Shown in pieces: positions 33,864 through 43,389 of a stretch of 55,437 nucleotides of DNA. The notes under the pieces are model-generated. The model saw only the letters and a program-made list of their open reading frames with translations, was not told where the DNA came from and searched no databases. The stretch is from Bacillota bacterium. GTDB lineage: Bacteria > Bacillota > Desulfotomaculia > Desulfotomaculales > Pelotomaculaceae. The stretch's first letter is position 1. Each line of letters begins with the position of its first letter. A program made the translations under genes and the position numbers. The DNA lies in the NCBI GenBank assembly GCA_029555205.1, contig JAKPTB010000031.1, positions 1-55,437 of the forward strand, written 5' to 3'.

Positions 33864-34280
33864 TCATAGCTTTGCTCCCTCGTAGAATTCATAATTTACC
33901 CTTTGCTTTTCGATAAGTATGCAATCCTGGTTGAGTTCCTGCAACACCTCGTCCATGATCGCTTTTATTTGCTCTTCATTTGTGTCATAGAACTCAAAAA
34001 TCAAACAGTTTTCATGGGTTATGATCCCCTTTTCATCCTTATAGGCACCCTTGCCGAAAAGCTGGGTAAAGCCGTCTGCATATTTCAAGGCAATATCAGC
34101 CACTTTGTTTGCCGCATCTTCGATGGATAGCTGTTGGGTATAGGTATTTTTGTCGTTTAGCCCGATATACAATATATATTTGACTCCCTCAACGGTCCGG
34201 GTCCCCGGCTGTGCGGCACAGCCGGCAACTGTAAAACATAATAATATAATTATAAAAATTAATGTAAACCGGTTTTTCAT
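33864..34280 (-). CDS. Small lipoprotein, DUF3574-like
   Basis: A 138-residue exported protein. The signal peptide KNRFTLIFIIILLCFTVAGC ends in a lipobox with Cys at 21. The mature part reads VEGVKYILYIGLNDKNTYTQ, ALKYADGFTQLFGKGAYKDE and LIFEFYDTNEEQIKAIMDEV, which resembles proteins of the DUF3574 type (YxxYxGL, GFT, then a long helix). Function of that family is not known to me. An ECF-type promoter of high quality lies directly upstream (34340-34365), so it belongs to the regulon; immunity or processing at the membrane is a guess. AAGGAGG lies 12 bases before the ATG at 34280; the frame is open to 34331. Confidence 0.75.
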   Translation of the reverse strand: MKNRFTLIFIIILLCFTVAGCAAQPGTRTVEGVKYILYIGLNDKNTYTQQLSIEDAANKVADIALKYADGFTQLFGKGAYKDEKGIITHENCLIFEFYDTNEEQIKAIMDEVLQELNQDCILIEKQRVNYEFYEGAKL

Positions 34281-34339
34281 ATCTCTTATAATCCTCCTTA
34301 CCGGGGTCCCCCTCTTAATTCTGATATCCAATTAGTTAA

Positions 34340-34365
34340 TACGAGCGAGCCACGTTTTCATTACA
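34340..34365 (-). promoter_or_regulatory. ECF-type promoter for lipoprotein gene
   Basis: On the minus strand TGTAAT (34365-34360), 16 bases, then CGTATTAAC from 34343. It is back to back with the plus-strand pair at 34397-34449. Confidence 0.7.
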
Positions 34366-34396
34366 CACTTTCGATAATTTTTAAATTAAAAATCTA

Positions 34397-34449
34397 TGTA
34401 ATACTTTATTAACTAATATGTAATACTTTTTTAACTAAATCGTATTACA
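34397..34449 (+). promoter_or_regulatory. Tandem ECF-type promoter and palindrome towards Mo-hydroxylase genes
   Basis: On the plus strand TGTAAT (34397-34402), 16 bases, TGTA; and TGTAAT (34419-34424), 16 bases, CGTATT (34441-34446). The second one is a perfect palindrome TGTAATAC-N15-GTATTACA (34419-34449), so it may act in both directions or bind a dimer. About 210 bases separate it from the start of the hydroxylase gene; that gap has a short open stretch but no gene I can support. Confidence 0.6.
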
Positions 34450-34657
34450 AGTAGAATTGCTACCAGAATATAGTCATAAACTAACTGCCGGGTCAAAATT
34501 ACCAACTGGGGAATATTTCAGTTGTTTTGCTGGTCTTTGGGGCTTTAATCATAGCCCACTCTCTGGAGGATCTGGTATGAATCAGCCGTCAGGCGGTGCT
34601 TCCAGTTGCAACAGGTAACACAAAATGGTAGGAAACTCAGGGGGGAAATAAAAATAG

Positions 34658-36985
34658 ATGCAGGCAATTGGGAAAAACGTTAGAAGAATTGATGCTGTTG
34701 CCAAAGTACGCGGTCAGGCTAAATATGTGGATGATCTGACTACAAAAGATGTACTGGTGGCCAAAGTTTTCCGCAGTACTATTGCCAACGGTTGGGTGAA
34801 ACGGATTGATACAAGCAAGGCTGCGGCTCTTCCGGGCGTGGAGGCGGTAGTTACATATGAAGATGTGCCCAAGCACACTTTTCCAACAGCTGGGCATCCG
34901 TACACCAAGGACCCGGAACACCAGGATGTGGCAGACCGCAACCTGCTGACCAGAAGAGTCCGTTTTTACGGCGATGAAATAGCTGCCGTGGTGGCAGTAG
35001 ATGAATTTACAGCGGAGCAGGCACTGAAGCTAATAGAAGTGGAATATGAAGAGTATGAACCAATTTTGACCGCAGAGGATGCGCTAAAGGAAGGCGCTGT
35101 TGAAATACACCAGGGAACAAAGAATATTATTGATCATACAGGATATGAATTGGGTGACGTGGCAGCGGCTTTTGCCGGAGCAGATTATATCTTCGAAGAC
35201 GAGTTTAAGACCAGCATTGTCCAGCACTGTCAACTGGAAAACCATATTTCCTACGCTTATGTGGAAAGTGACGGGCGCATAGTAATTATTACTTCTACCC
35301 AGATACCCCATATTGTGAGAAGAATTGCCGGGCAGGCACTGGGTGTCCCCTGGGGTAAAATCCGTGTGATTAAACCCTGTGTGGGAGGAGGTTTTGGCAG
35401 CAGACAGGATGTTGTGCAGGAACCTCTCAACGCATTTTTGTCTCTTACTGTTCATGGACGTCCTGTTAAGCTGGAGTATTCCCGGGAGGAATGCATAATT
35501 GCGAGCCGGGTCCGCCACGCTATAGATTTTAAGATTAAAACCGGTGTTAAAAAAGATGGCACCATCGTTGCCAGGGAGCTTCAGGCAATATCCCTGAACG
35601 GAGGTTACGCTTCCCACGGGCATGCGGTGGTGTCTAATGCCGGGGCAAAGTTTAGTCATCTTTACCCCTATAATGCAAGTAAATTTGACGCTACCACAGT
35701 TTATACCACTACACCTGTAGCAGGTGCCATGAGGGGTTACGGAATTCCCCAGGTTACATTTGCTGTTGAATCTCACCTGGACGACATCGCCAGGTCCCTT
35801 GGGCTGGACCCCATAGAATTCCGGCTCAAGAATCTGGTACAGCAAGGATACGTGGACCCTCTCAGCGGCATCCGGGTGGACAGCTGCGGCATCAGGGAGT
35901 GTATTGCCAGGGGCAAGGAACTTATTCGCTGGGACGAAAAGAAAGCACAGGGAAAAGGGAACACAGCACCAGCGGAAAGGGGACGCCCCCAATTGAAAAA
36001 AGAGCAAACAGGAACCGTACGACGGGGCCTGGGGATGGCTTGCTTCAGCTATACTTCCGGCACCCATCCCGTAGGGTTGGAAATTGCAGGCGCCCGGCTC
36101 GTGCTAAACCAGGACGGTTCTGTGCAACTGCAAATTGGCGCCGCAGAAATCGGGCAGGGCAGTGATACTGTTTTTGCCCAGATGACTGCTGAAACAATCG
36201 GCATCCCGGTAGAGATGGTCCACGTGCTTTCTACCCAGGATACTGATCTTACCCCCTTTGATACAGGCGCCTATGCTTCCCGCCAGACATATATTTCAGG
36301 CATGGCTGTAGTAAAGGCAGCCGAAGAAATTAAAGCCAGGGTACTGAATTATGCCTCGGGTATGACTGGTATTCCTGCCGGTTCAATGGATATTATCAAT
36401 GCCAGGCTTGTGCATAAGCATAACGGTGAACAAATAATCTCCCTGGCGGATGTGGCCCTGGATAGTTACTATGACAGGGACTCAGCGTCGCCCATTACCG
36501 CCGACGTTTCGAATAATGCCAGGATTAATGCCCTTTCCTTTGGCTGTACCTTCGCAGAGGTTGAAGTAGATCTTGCCACGTGTAAAGTGGAAGTCCTGAA
36601 GATTTACAATGTGCATGATGCCGGGAGAATAATCAACCCACAACTGGCAGAGGCCCAGATCCACGGTGGGGTCAGCATGGGACTGGGCTATGCCCTGTCA
36701 GAACAACTACTTTTCGACCCCAAAACAGGAAAGCCTTTAAACAATAATCTTTTGGATTATAAACTGCCGATAGTCATGGATATTCCTGAGATCAGCACCA
36801 GCTTTGTGGAAACTTACGAACCAAGCGGTCCTTATGGATGTAAATCGCTGGGTGAAACCCCGGCCATTTCTCCGGCGCCGGCTATCAGGAATGCTATTCT
36901 CGATGCCACAGGCATCAAATTTAACGAATTACCCATCAACCCGCATTCCTTGTTTAAAAAATTTAAAGAGGCAGGACTGCTCTAA
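34658..36985 (+). CDS. Xanthine dehydrogenase family, molybdopterin-binding large subunit
   Basis: A 775-residue molybdenum hydroxylase subunit. Near the N-terminus RIDAVAKVRGQAKYVDDL is typical; the cofactor site includes VGGGFGSRQD (about 245) and AGAMRGYGIPQ (about 350), and the C-terminal KSLGETPAISPAPAIRNAI holds the catalytic Glu of the family. It would hydroxylate a purine or aromatic/aldehyde substrate with electrons leaving through the two small subunits encoded next. Gene order large-FAD-iron-sulfur, spacing 18 bases and then a 4-base overlap. GGGGGG lies before the ATG. This is the only plus-strand operon in the island, and ECF-type promoters point at it. A link to peptide maturation, rather than purine catabolism, is possible but unproven. 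Confidence 0.92.
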   Translation: MQAIGKNVRRIDAVAKVRGQAKYVDDLTTKDVLVAKVFRSTIANGWVKRIDTSKAAALPGVEAVVTYEDVPKHTFPTAGHPYTKDPEHQDVADRNLLTRRVRFYGDEIAAVVAVDEFTAEQALKLIEVEYEEYEPILTAEDALKEGAVEIHQGTKNIIDHTGYELGDVAAAFAGADYIFEDEFKTSIVQHCQLENHISYAYVESDGRIVIITSTQIPHIVRRIAGQALGVPWGKIRVIKPCVGGGFGSRQDVVQEPLNAFLSLTVHGRPVKLEYSREECIIASRVRHAIDFKIKTGVKKDGTIVARELQAISLNGGYASHGHAVVSNAGAKFSHLYPYNASKFDATTVYTTTPVAGAMRGYGIPQVTFAVESHLDDIARSLGLDPIEFRLKNLVQQGYVDPLSGIRVDSCGIRECIARGKELIRWDEKKAQGKGNTAPAERGRPQLKKEQTGTVRRGLGMACFSYTSGTHPVGLEIAGARLVLNQDGSVQLQIGAAEIGQGSDTVFAQMTAETIGIPVEMVHVLSTQDTDLTPFDTGAYASRQTYISGMAVVKAAEEIKARVLNYASGMTGIPAGSMDIINARLVHKHNGEQIISLADVALDSYYDRDSASPITADVSNNARINALSFGCTFAEVEVDLATCKVEVLKIYNVHDAGRIINPQLAEAQIHGGVSMGLGYALSEQLLFDPKTGKPLNNNLLDYKLPIVMDIPEISTSFVETYEPSGPYGCKSLGETPAISPAPAIRNAILDATGIKFNELPINPHSLFKKFKEAGLL

Positions 36986-37003
36986 AAAGGACGGTGAACA
37001 ATC

Positions 37004-37885
37004 ATGTACAATATTACCAAATACTATGAAGCTCATTCTGTCAGGGAGGCTATTGAATTATTACAGGCAAATCCCAAAGCCCGTCTCATTGCCGGTGGCA
37101 GTGACCTGTTGATTAAGATGCACCAGGGGAAAATTGAGGCGGCTGAACTAATCAGCATTCACAATTTACCTGAAATCTCCGGTATTTCATTGGAGCCGGA
37201 CGGTACCATTATTATCGGAGCAGGGACTACTTTCAGCCAAATTGCCAACCACCCAGTAATTAAAGAACATTTACCGGTTTTAGCCGAGGCTGTGGAGACC
37301 ATAGGCGGCCCCCAGGTCCGCAATGTGGGTACTATCGGTGGTAATATATGTAACGGCTCAACCTCCTCTGACACTGCCCCCACCCTCTTTGCCTTAAACG
37401 CCGGTTTGCGAATTCAAGGGGCTTCAGGCACCCGGGTTATTGAGATTACGGATTTCTATCAAGGTCCTGGTAGAGTAGATTTACAACACGATGAAGTTTT
37501 AACGGCTGTGTTGCTCTCTACGGACAACTACAGGGGCTTTGCAGGCCACTACATAAAGTATTCCATGCGTAAGGCCATGGACATAGCTACCCTGGGCTGC
37601 GCGGTTGTTTGTAAAATAACTGTTCAAGCAGTGATTGAAGATTTCAGACTGGCCTTCGGGGTTGCAGCTCCCACACCTGTACGCTGCAGAAAAACTGAAA
37701 CGATGGTAAAGGGGAGAACCTTCAGCGAGGAATTGCTGCTAGAAGTCGGCAAATCAGCTGTTGCAGAGGTGAACCCGAGAACATCCTGGCGCGCTTCCAG
37801 AGAATTTAGATTACACCTGGTTGAAGAACTGAGCAAACGGGCATTTAAACAAGCATTTATCAAAGCTGGGGGTAAGCTGCAATGA
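37004..37885 (+). CDS. Xanthine dehydrogenase family, FAD-binding subunit
   Basis: A 293-residue FAD subunit of the CO dehydrogenase/xanthine dehydrogenase type. The two flavin motifs are present: LIAGGSDLLIKMHQG (about 30-44) and TIGGNICNGSTSSDTAPTLF (about 110-130). The C-terminal domain (FGVAAPTPVRCRKTE, then KRAFKQAFIKAGG) is of the usual kind. It receives electrons from the 2Fe-2S subunit and passes them to the final acceptor. Its stop overlaps the start of the next gene, so translation is coupled. The start has GGACGGTGAA upstream. Confidence 0.92.
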   Translation: MYNITKYYEAHSVREAIELLQANPKARLIAGGSDLLIKMHQGKIEAAELISIHNLPEISGISLEPDGTIIIGAGTTFSQIANHPVIKEHLPVLAEAVETIGGPQVRNVGTIGGNICNGSTSSDTAPTLFALNAGLRIQGASGTRVIEITDFYQGPGRVDLQHDEVLTAVLLSTDNYRGFAGHYIKYSMRKAMDIATLGCAVVCKITVQAVIEDFRLAFGVAAPTPVRCRKTETMVKGRTFSEELLLEVGKSAVAEVNPRTSWRASREFRLHLVEELSKRAFKQAFIKAGGKLQ

Positions 37886-38352
37886 TGACCAAAAAAATTA
37901 CGATGCGGGTAAATGGCCGGGAAGTGGTTGTTGAGGTCGATATACGTGAATCCCTGTTAGAAGTGCTGCGCGGGCGGCTTAATCTAAAAGGTGTTAAAAA
38001 GGGCTGTTCCGTGGGCGAATGCGGCGCTTGTACTGTACTTATCAACGGTGAGCCAATTGATTCCTGTATTTACCTGGCTGTTTGGACCGACGGTAAAGAA
38101 ATCAGGACAATTGAAGGGGAAGAAACAGGGGGTAAGCTGTCTAAACTGCAGCAGGCCTTTGTAGATGAAGGAGCTGTCCAGTGCGGTTTTTGTACCCCCG
38201 GCTTTATAATGTCGGCCAGAGCTCTTTTGGATAGCGGCAAAAAACTGACCAGACAGGACATAATAAAAGGGTTGTCCGGTAATATGTGTCGCTGTACAGG
38301 TTACCAGAACATTATTAAAGCCGTAGAAAAGGCTATAGAAGATAAAGCATAA
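37882..38352 (+). CDS. Xanthine dehydrogenase family, 2Fe-2S subunit
   Basis: A 156-residue subunit with two [2Fe-2S] clusters. The plant-ferredoxin-like N-terminal domain binds one through C42, C47, C50 and C62 (KGCSVGECGACTVLINGEP). The helical C-terminal domain binds the other by VQCGFCTPGFI and GNMCRCTGYQNI. Length is normal. It completes the three-subunit enzyme; no maturation factor of the XdhC type is encoded next to it. The following gene on the right is convergent, with only 18 bases between stops and no visible terminator. Confidence 0.95.
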   Translation: MMTKKITMRVNGREVVVEVDIRESLLEVLRGRLNLKGVKKGCSVGECGACTVLINGEPIDSCIYLAVWTDGKEIRTIEGEETGGKLSKLQQAFVDEGAVQCGFCTPGFIMSARALLDSGKKLTRQDIIKGLSGNMCRCTGYQNIIKAVEKAIEDKA

Positions 38353-38370
38353 ATTGAAACTTAATTAGCC

Positions 38371-41112
38371 CTAGGCAAGCTGTCGCCTGGCTAACTCTGC
38401 AAAGACACCGTCCTGTTCCATCAATTCATTATAGGTACCGCTCTCCACAATCTTGCCCTTATCCATCACCAGTATTCTGTCACAGTTCATAACCGTACTG
38501 AGACGGTGGGCTATGATGATCCGGGTTGCCTTTAGCCGATCAAGACTTTCGCTGACAATGTCCTGGGTCCGGTTGTCCAGGGCGCTAGTGGCCTCATCAA
38601 AATAAATTATTCTGGGCCTGTTGACGATGGCCCTGGCGATCAAAAGCCTCTGTCTTTGCCCTCCGGACAGGGTGGTACCCCCTTCACTGACCACCGTATA
38701 CATACCCATGGGCATATCCTGAATATCCTGGTCAATACCCGCCATCCCGGCGGCTTCCCAGGCATCATCCATGGTCAAATTGTAATTGGCGCCTACAATG
38801 TTGGTAAAGATATCTCCGGCCATCAACCGGCCGTTTTGCAGCACCACTCCCAACTGCCTGCGCACAGACCGAATGTCCAGCTTGGCCAAAGCCTGACCGT
38901 TGTAGAAAACCTGTCCCGCATAGGGTTTTTCAAAACCCAGCAGGATCCGCAGCAGCGTGGATTTGCCACTGCCCGAGGGACCCACGATACCAATGTATTC
39001 GCCTTCCCGAACCAGTATGGAAACGTCATCCAAAACTAGAGGGCCGTCCTCCTTGTAACGGAAGGACACGTGGCTGACTTCTATGGCTCCGGTCAATTCA
39101 CCGGCATCGCTTTTGGCCTCGTCATATTCAGGCAGGGTCTCAAGAATTGGTTTGGCCTTCTCATAGAGGGGCACGATCGCATTAACCGAGAGCAAGGACT
39201 GGCAAAGCACCATCATGGAGTTCATAAAGCTGACCAGGGCCGAGTTGAAGGCCACAAATTTACCTGCACCTAAAACATTGCCGGTCAAAGCTACCGCCGC
39301 ATAAAAAACCCCCATGGAAGTGAGCACCGGCAAAACAGCTTGGAAGGTGGCCAACTGGCTGGCCAGTATTTTACTTTTGTATTCAATCCTTCTCTGTTCG
39401 CTGAATTCTCTGGTTATTAAATAAAACGCCCTTTTTTCGGCCCCGGCCACCCTGAACTTGGTGATTCCGGCCAGCAGCTGCAGCATCAAGCCGGAAATCC
39501 GGTTGGCTATGTCAACCACCTGCCGCCTATAACTCAGCTGGCGGTAGCCCAGAAACGCCATGACGGCCGTGGCTACCACTATAATAACGGTTGACACAAC
39601 GGCCAGTTTGACATCGTAATAAAACAACAGGCCAAAATTAAAGAGGGAGAAAAAACTGGATAGAATGTTATTTGCGACAACGCCTGACAGCATCCTGCGA
39701 ATATGGCTTAAGCCCATGGCCCGCATGGCCAGTTCCCCCGCTGTATAGTCCTTAAAAAAGGGCACCGGCAGGCTCAATAACCTGTCCCAGACAGCCGCCA
39801 GGATAGCTCCCTCCATTCTCCCCTCCAACCGCAGCAGGGCCAGGGAGCGGGTCAGTTGAAACAATAGCCCGGCCAGGGCACTGGCTACCAGGAAAACGGC
39901 GATTTGCAAAAGCTGGACCTTTTCTCCCCCGGGAATAATAGTGTCAAATATAATGCCTGTGGCATAGGGAATAACCATACTCAACAGGCCGCCTGCCACC
40001 CCCATTAAAACAACCAGCCACAGATCCTGCCTCCAGCAGCTTTCGCTACCGAAAATTAGAATATCACGCAGCTTCAGCACTTTTTTGGGAAAGGGGCGAT
40101 AGAAGGCTATGGCGAAAGGCTTGATCTTTCCGGCAAGCTGGTTATCCACCGTCACCCTGGTATTTTCAACCGGGTCGTGTAGTTGATAACTGGATGGGGA
40201 CAGAGGCAGCAAAGCCACCGGCCGGTTCCCGTCCTCCAGGTAACCCAGCAGTGGACCGTTGTCCCGGCTGTACCATTCCCCTTTTAAGGACACTCGCCTG
40301 ATCCGGATCTGGGAGGCCCTGGCAATATCGTTCAATGGGTCCCTGCTGGAAATACCCCCGGCAGACCGGGGCGGAGGGACAATTTCTATATTCATAGCAC
40401 GGCCCACCAGGGTGCAGGCAGCCAGGAGCGGATCGTCCACAGTTACCTGGTGAACGTCCCCCGCCAGTTCTGGTTGGGCAACCGAGGCCATATCTTTGAT
40501 GGCGTTCTCAAAAATCAACCGGTCATGCTTAGCCTTCTCCCGGAAACGGACCCTTTCGACCTCCTCCTGGTTCCTGCGGCGACCGATGGCCGCCTTTAAG
40601 GCTAATCCGTGAAAGTAGTCCAGGGTTACCGGAGGGTCAAGCTCCCCTGCATATTTCACCCGGATGGCTTCCCCGGTGTCAGGAAGCAGCTGGATATGCG
40701 GAGCCTCCGCCGCGGCGGCCCCTTCGGCCAGGGCTATTAGCCACTGTTCCAGCAGGGGTAAAAACGTATCCCCTTGTCCGGACTGTTTCAGCCAGGTCAG
40801 AAACAGGTCCCGTTTAATTTGCCAGAGCCGGGTACCCGGCAAGCCTGAGGCCAAAAGGCCATATTTTTCTTCAAGTCCCTCCAGTGCCTGTGGGGTAAGG
40901 CCGAACATTACACCCCCTGCTGCCACTTCAAATAAAAAATCCCTTGCTCCGGTAATTCCGCCACTTTTGATGGCAGCTAAAAAAACAGTCACTTTACCAC
41001 TTTCCACCAGCCATAGGCTCTGGGGTTCGGTCAGCAGTAAAGGCTTGTTTCCCTCCACGATTACCGGGTTGCCCTCTTTTCGAAAAAAATCAATTACTTT
41101 CATCATACACAC
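38371..41112 (-). CDS. NHLM-type bacteriocin ABC transporter, second ATPase/permease
   Basis: A 913-residue ABC half-transporter without peptidase, as found beside the C39 protein in NHLP export systems. An N-terminal regulatory-like region (about 1-150, cyclic-nucleotide-binding-like strands) is followed by a long linker, six membrane helices at about 355-640, and a nucleotide-binding domain with VGPSGSGKSTLLRILLG, the signature LSGGQRQRLLIARA and Walker B RIIYFDEATSALD. It probably works as heterodimer or in series with the C39 transporter. Last gene of the unit; the GTG at 41112 has no clear ribosome site, and MMKVIDFF a few codons on may be the true start. Confidence 0.92.
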   Translation of the reverse strand: MCMMKVIDFFRKEGNPVIVEGNKPLLLTEPQSLWLVESGKVTVFLAAIKSGGITGARDFLFEVAAGGVMFGLTPQALEGLEEKYGLLASGLPGTRLWQIKRDLFLTWLKQSGQGDTFLPLLEQWLIALAEGAAAAEAPHIQLLPDTGEAIRVKYAGELDPPVTLDYFHGLALKAAIGRRRNQEEVERVRFREKAKHDRLIFENAIKDMASVAQPELAGDVHQVTVDDPLLAACTLVGRAMNIEIVPPPRSAGGISSRDPLNDIARASQIRIRRVSLKGEWYSRDNGPLLGYLEDGNRPVALLPLSPSSYQLHDPVENTRVTVDNQLAGKIKPFAIAFYRPFPKKVLKLRDILIFGSESCWRQDLWLVVLMGVAGGLLSMVIPYATGIIFDTIIPGGEKVQLLQIAVFLVASALAGLLFQLTRSLALLRLEGRMEGAILAAVWDRLLSLPVPFFKDYTAGELAMRAMGLSHIRRMLSGVVANNILSSFFSLFNFGLLFYYDVKLAVVSTVIIVVATAVMAFLGYRQLSYRRQVVDIANRISGLMLQLLAGITKFRVAGAEKRAFYLITREFSEQRRIEYKSKILASQLATFQAVLPVLTSMGVFYAAVALTGNVLGAGKFVAFNSALVSFMNSMMVLCQSLLSVNAIVPLYEKAKPILETLPEYDEAKSDAGELTGAIEVSHVSFRYKEDGPLVLDDVSILVREGEYIGIVGPSGSGKSTLLRILLGFEKPYAGQVFYNGQALAKLDIRSVRRQLGVVLQNGRLMAGDIFTNIVGANYNLTMDDAWEAAGMAGIDQDIQDMPMGMYTVVSEGGTTLSGGQRQRLLIARAIVNRPRIIYFDEATSALDNRTQDIVSESLDRLKATRIIIAHRLSTVMNCDRILVMDKGKIVESGTYNELMEQDGVFAELARRQLA

Positions 41113-41202
41113 CGGACTTTTTTATTCCTGAAACAAAACAGTTGCAAGTAAAATTGTCACATTTTATCGAACCAGGCCGACAGCTGATAGCTTATTGCTG
41201 AT

Positions 41203-43359
41203 TTAACCAGCCTGAATCAGTTTTACGTAATGACCGTTTAAATCTTTTAATTCCTCGTGGATTCCGCGCTCAACAATCTTACCCCGTTCCAGAACGATGA
41301 TTTCATCGCAGTCCCGGATGGTGCTCAGGCGGTGGGCAACGATAATGCAGGTGCAGCCGCGCCGGCGAATGCGCTCATCAATTACCTTTTCCGTCAGGGG
41401 ATCCAGGGCGCTGGTTGCCTCATCCAGGATCAGGATGGTAGGATTACCAGCCAGAGCCCTGGCAATCTCCAGTCTCTGCCTCTGCCCGCCGCTAAAGTTG
41501 CTCCCCCCTTCATCCAGCCTTTGATCATAGCCGCCGGGCCGGGAGGTAATATCATCATGGATGCAGGCATCCTTGGTCGCCCTGATCAGGTCGAATTCGG
41601 AAATGGTATGATCCCAGAGGGTGATGTTGTCCCGGATAGATCCCTGAAACAATGCATTATCCTGGTCCACCATGGCCAGAGAATGGCTTATGACGGCCCG
41701 GGAAATGCTTTCCCTGGGCTTCCCGTCATATAAGATTTCTCCGGACCAGGGTTTGTAAACACCAGCTATTAGTTTTGCCACCGTAGATTTACCGCTTCCC
41801 GATCCCCCCACCAGGGCCACCCGTGAGCCGGGCGTAAGTTTTAAGTCAAAATTCTCAATCAAAGGAGGCTCCAGGGGACTGTAGCCAAAGGTTATACCTT
41901 TCAGTTCCACAAATCCTTCCAGCTTTTTATAGATATTATCACTATCAGCGCCCTGGACATCCTCTTTGGTCTGCTCGTCCACGGGATACTTTAATACATC
42001 GTCGATGCGGTTCATATCACCTTCCATCTCCTGCAACTGGCTACCAAGGCTGACCAGACCGGTAACCGGTTGCAGAAAACTGGACATCAGGCTTTGAAAA
42101 GCCACCAGCATCCCGATAGTCATTTCACCCTTAAAGATTAGAACCCCCCCTAAAACCAAAACCACTGTATTGGTCAAGGTGGTCAGGAAAGAAGGGATGG
42201 CCGATAAGAACTGGGTGGAAACTCCTATCTCCTGCTCCGCATTCAATGCTTTGGCCTGGTATCCCGACCATTTGGCAAAAAAGTCGGATTCCGAGCCGTT
42301 TGCCTTGAGAGTTTCAATCAGCTGCAGACCCGACATAGCTACTCCGTCCAGTTTCCCTAAATCCTGTAGAAGCTTCCTGTTTTGGTCCACCCTTTTACGT
42401 GAAACATACCTCAAATATAAAATGTTTATCACAGCAATCAGTGCCCCCACCAGTGCCAGCCACAGGTTGTACCAGATCATCAGGATAAAATAGAAAACCA
42501 CCATGACACAGTTCAGGGCGTTGGTGGCCAACTGTCCGGAAAGAAGCTGGGCCACTTTGTCGTTGCTCTGGACCCGGGAGCAAATATCACCGGCATACCG
42601 CTGGGTAAAGAACACCACCGGCAGTCGCAGCACATGCCAGTAAAACTGTGCTGTCGTTTGCAGGGCGATTTTAGTTTCCAGCCTGACCAGGTAGTACTGC
42701 TGGATCCAGGTCAATATTCCTCTAAAAAGCGCCGTGAATCCCATGCCCAGCAGCAGGGGAATGAGCCAGTTCTCCCTTCCCCCCAGCAAGATATCATCTA
42801 CAAAAATTCTTGAAAATACCGGAATTACCAGGCCTGGAACGACCAGCAAAAGCCCCACCAGGATCACAAAGGTGAGGGCTGCGTGGGAACCCTCCAGCCG
42901 CTTTTTCAGTGCCGACAGCATACTGGGTTTAGTTCCGCTTTTTACGAAATCCGGACCCGGTTCAAAGGTCAGCACTATTCCCGTAAAGGATTGATCAAAC
43001 TCTTCTTCCGTGATGATTCTGGGGCCGCTGCCGGGGTCATTAAGGTAAACCTTTCCCTTACCAAAGCCTTCCAGCACCAGAAAGTGATTAAAATTCCAGT
43101 GGATAATGGCGGGAAGCATCATCTCCTTTAAGTCAGCCGGTTCCTTCCGGTAACCCTTGGCGATCAGGCCGTAGCTTCTTGCCGCTTTTACAACATTGCT
43201 GGCCTTGCTGCCATCCCGGGAAACTCCGCAGGCGATGCGAAGCTCCTCCAGGGCCACATACCTGCCCCAGTAGGCTAAAATCATGGCCAGAGAGGCTGCC
43301 CCGCATTCCACCGCCTCCATCTGCAGCACAGTGGGAACCTTTACCCGCTCCACCAGCAT
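41203..43359 (-). CDS. NHLM-type peptidase-containing ABC exporter (C39)
   Basis: A 718-residue exporter that should cut leaders after double Gly and move the core out. The N-terminal C39 peptidase has Q13 and C19 in VLQMEAVECGAASLAM, His in HWNFNHFLVLEGFGKG (about 96) and Asp in LNDPGSGPR (about 112). Six membrane helices lie at about 160-435. The ATPase has LVGGSGSGKSTVAKLIAG, NFSGGQRQRLEIARAL and TILILDEATSALD. The only GG-cutting exporter in the window, it can serve all five precursors with GG or AG sites. It lies in the unit precursor 4-binding protein 2-HlyD-C39 ABC-ABC. Confidence 0.96.
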   Translation of the reverse strand: MLVERVKVPTVLQMEAVECGAASLAMILAYWGRYVALEELRIACGVSRDGSKASNVVKAARSYGLIAKGYRKEPADLKEMMLPAIIHWNFNHFLVLEGFGKGKVYLNDPGSGPRIITEEEFDQSFTGIVLTFEPGPDFVKSGTKPSMLSALKKRLEGSHAALTFVILVGLLLVVPGLVIPVFSRIFVDDILLGGRENWLIPLLLGMGFTALFRGILTWIQQYYLVRLETKIALQTTAQFYWHVLRLPVVFFTQRYAGDICSRVQSNDKVAQLLSGQLATNALNCVMVVFYFILMIWYNLWLALVGALIAVINILYLRYVSRKRVDQNRKLLQDLGKLDGVAMSGLQLIETLKANGSESDFFAKWSGYQAKALNAEQEIGVSTQFLSAIPSFLTTLTNTVVLVLGGVLIFKGEMTIGMLVAFQSLMSSFLQPVTGLVSLGSQLQEMEGDMNRIDDVLKYPVDEQTKEDVQGADSDNIYKKLEGFVELKGITFGYSPLEPPLIENFDLKLTPGSRVALVGGSGSGKSTVAKLIAGVYKPWSGEILYDGKPRESISRAVISHSLAMVDQDNALFQGSIRDNITLWDHTISEFDLIRATKDACIHDDITSRPGGYDQRLDEGGSNFSGGQRQRLEIARALAGNPTILILDEATSALDPLTEKVIDERIRRRGCTCIIVAHRLSTIRDCDEIIVLERGKIVERGIHEELKDLNGHYVKLIQAG

Positions 43360-43389
43360 TCACCCCCACCGAATCAAGTATGAGTATAA

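Noticed and set aside
34500-34630. Short open stretches before the Mo-hydroxylase gene, one reading NYQLGNISVVLLVFGALIIA
   Set aside because: Looks like a membrane-protein tail, but there is no start codon or ribosome site and it is too short to assign; kept only as a possible remnant.
35084-36067. Long minus-strand frame (327 codons) opposite the Mo-hydroxylase gene
   Set aside because: It lies fully antisense to a gene with clear family motifs, has composition typical of a complementary frame and no ribosome site.
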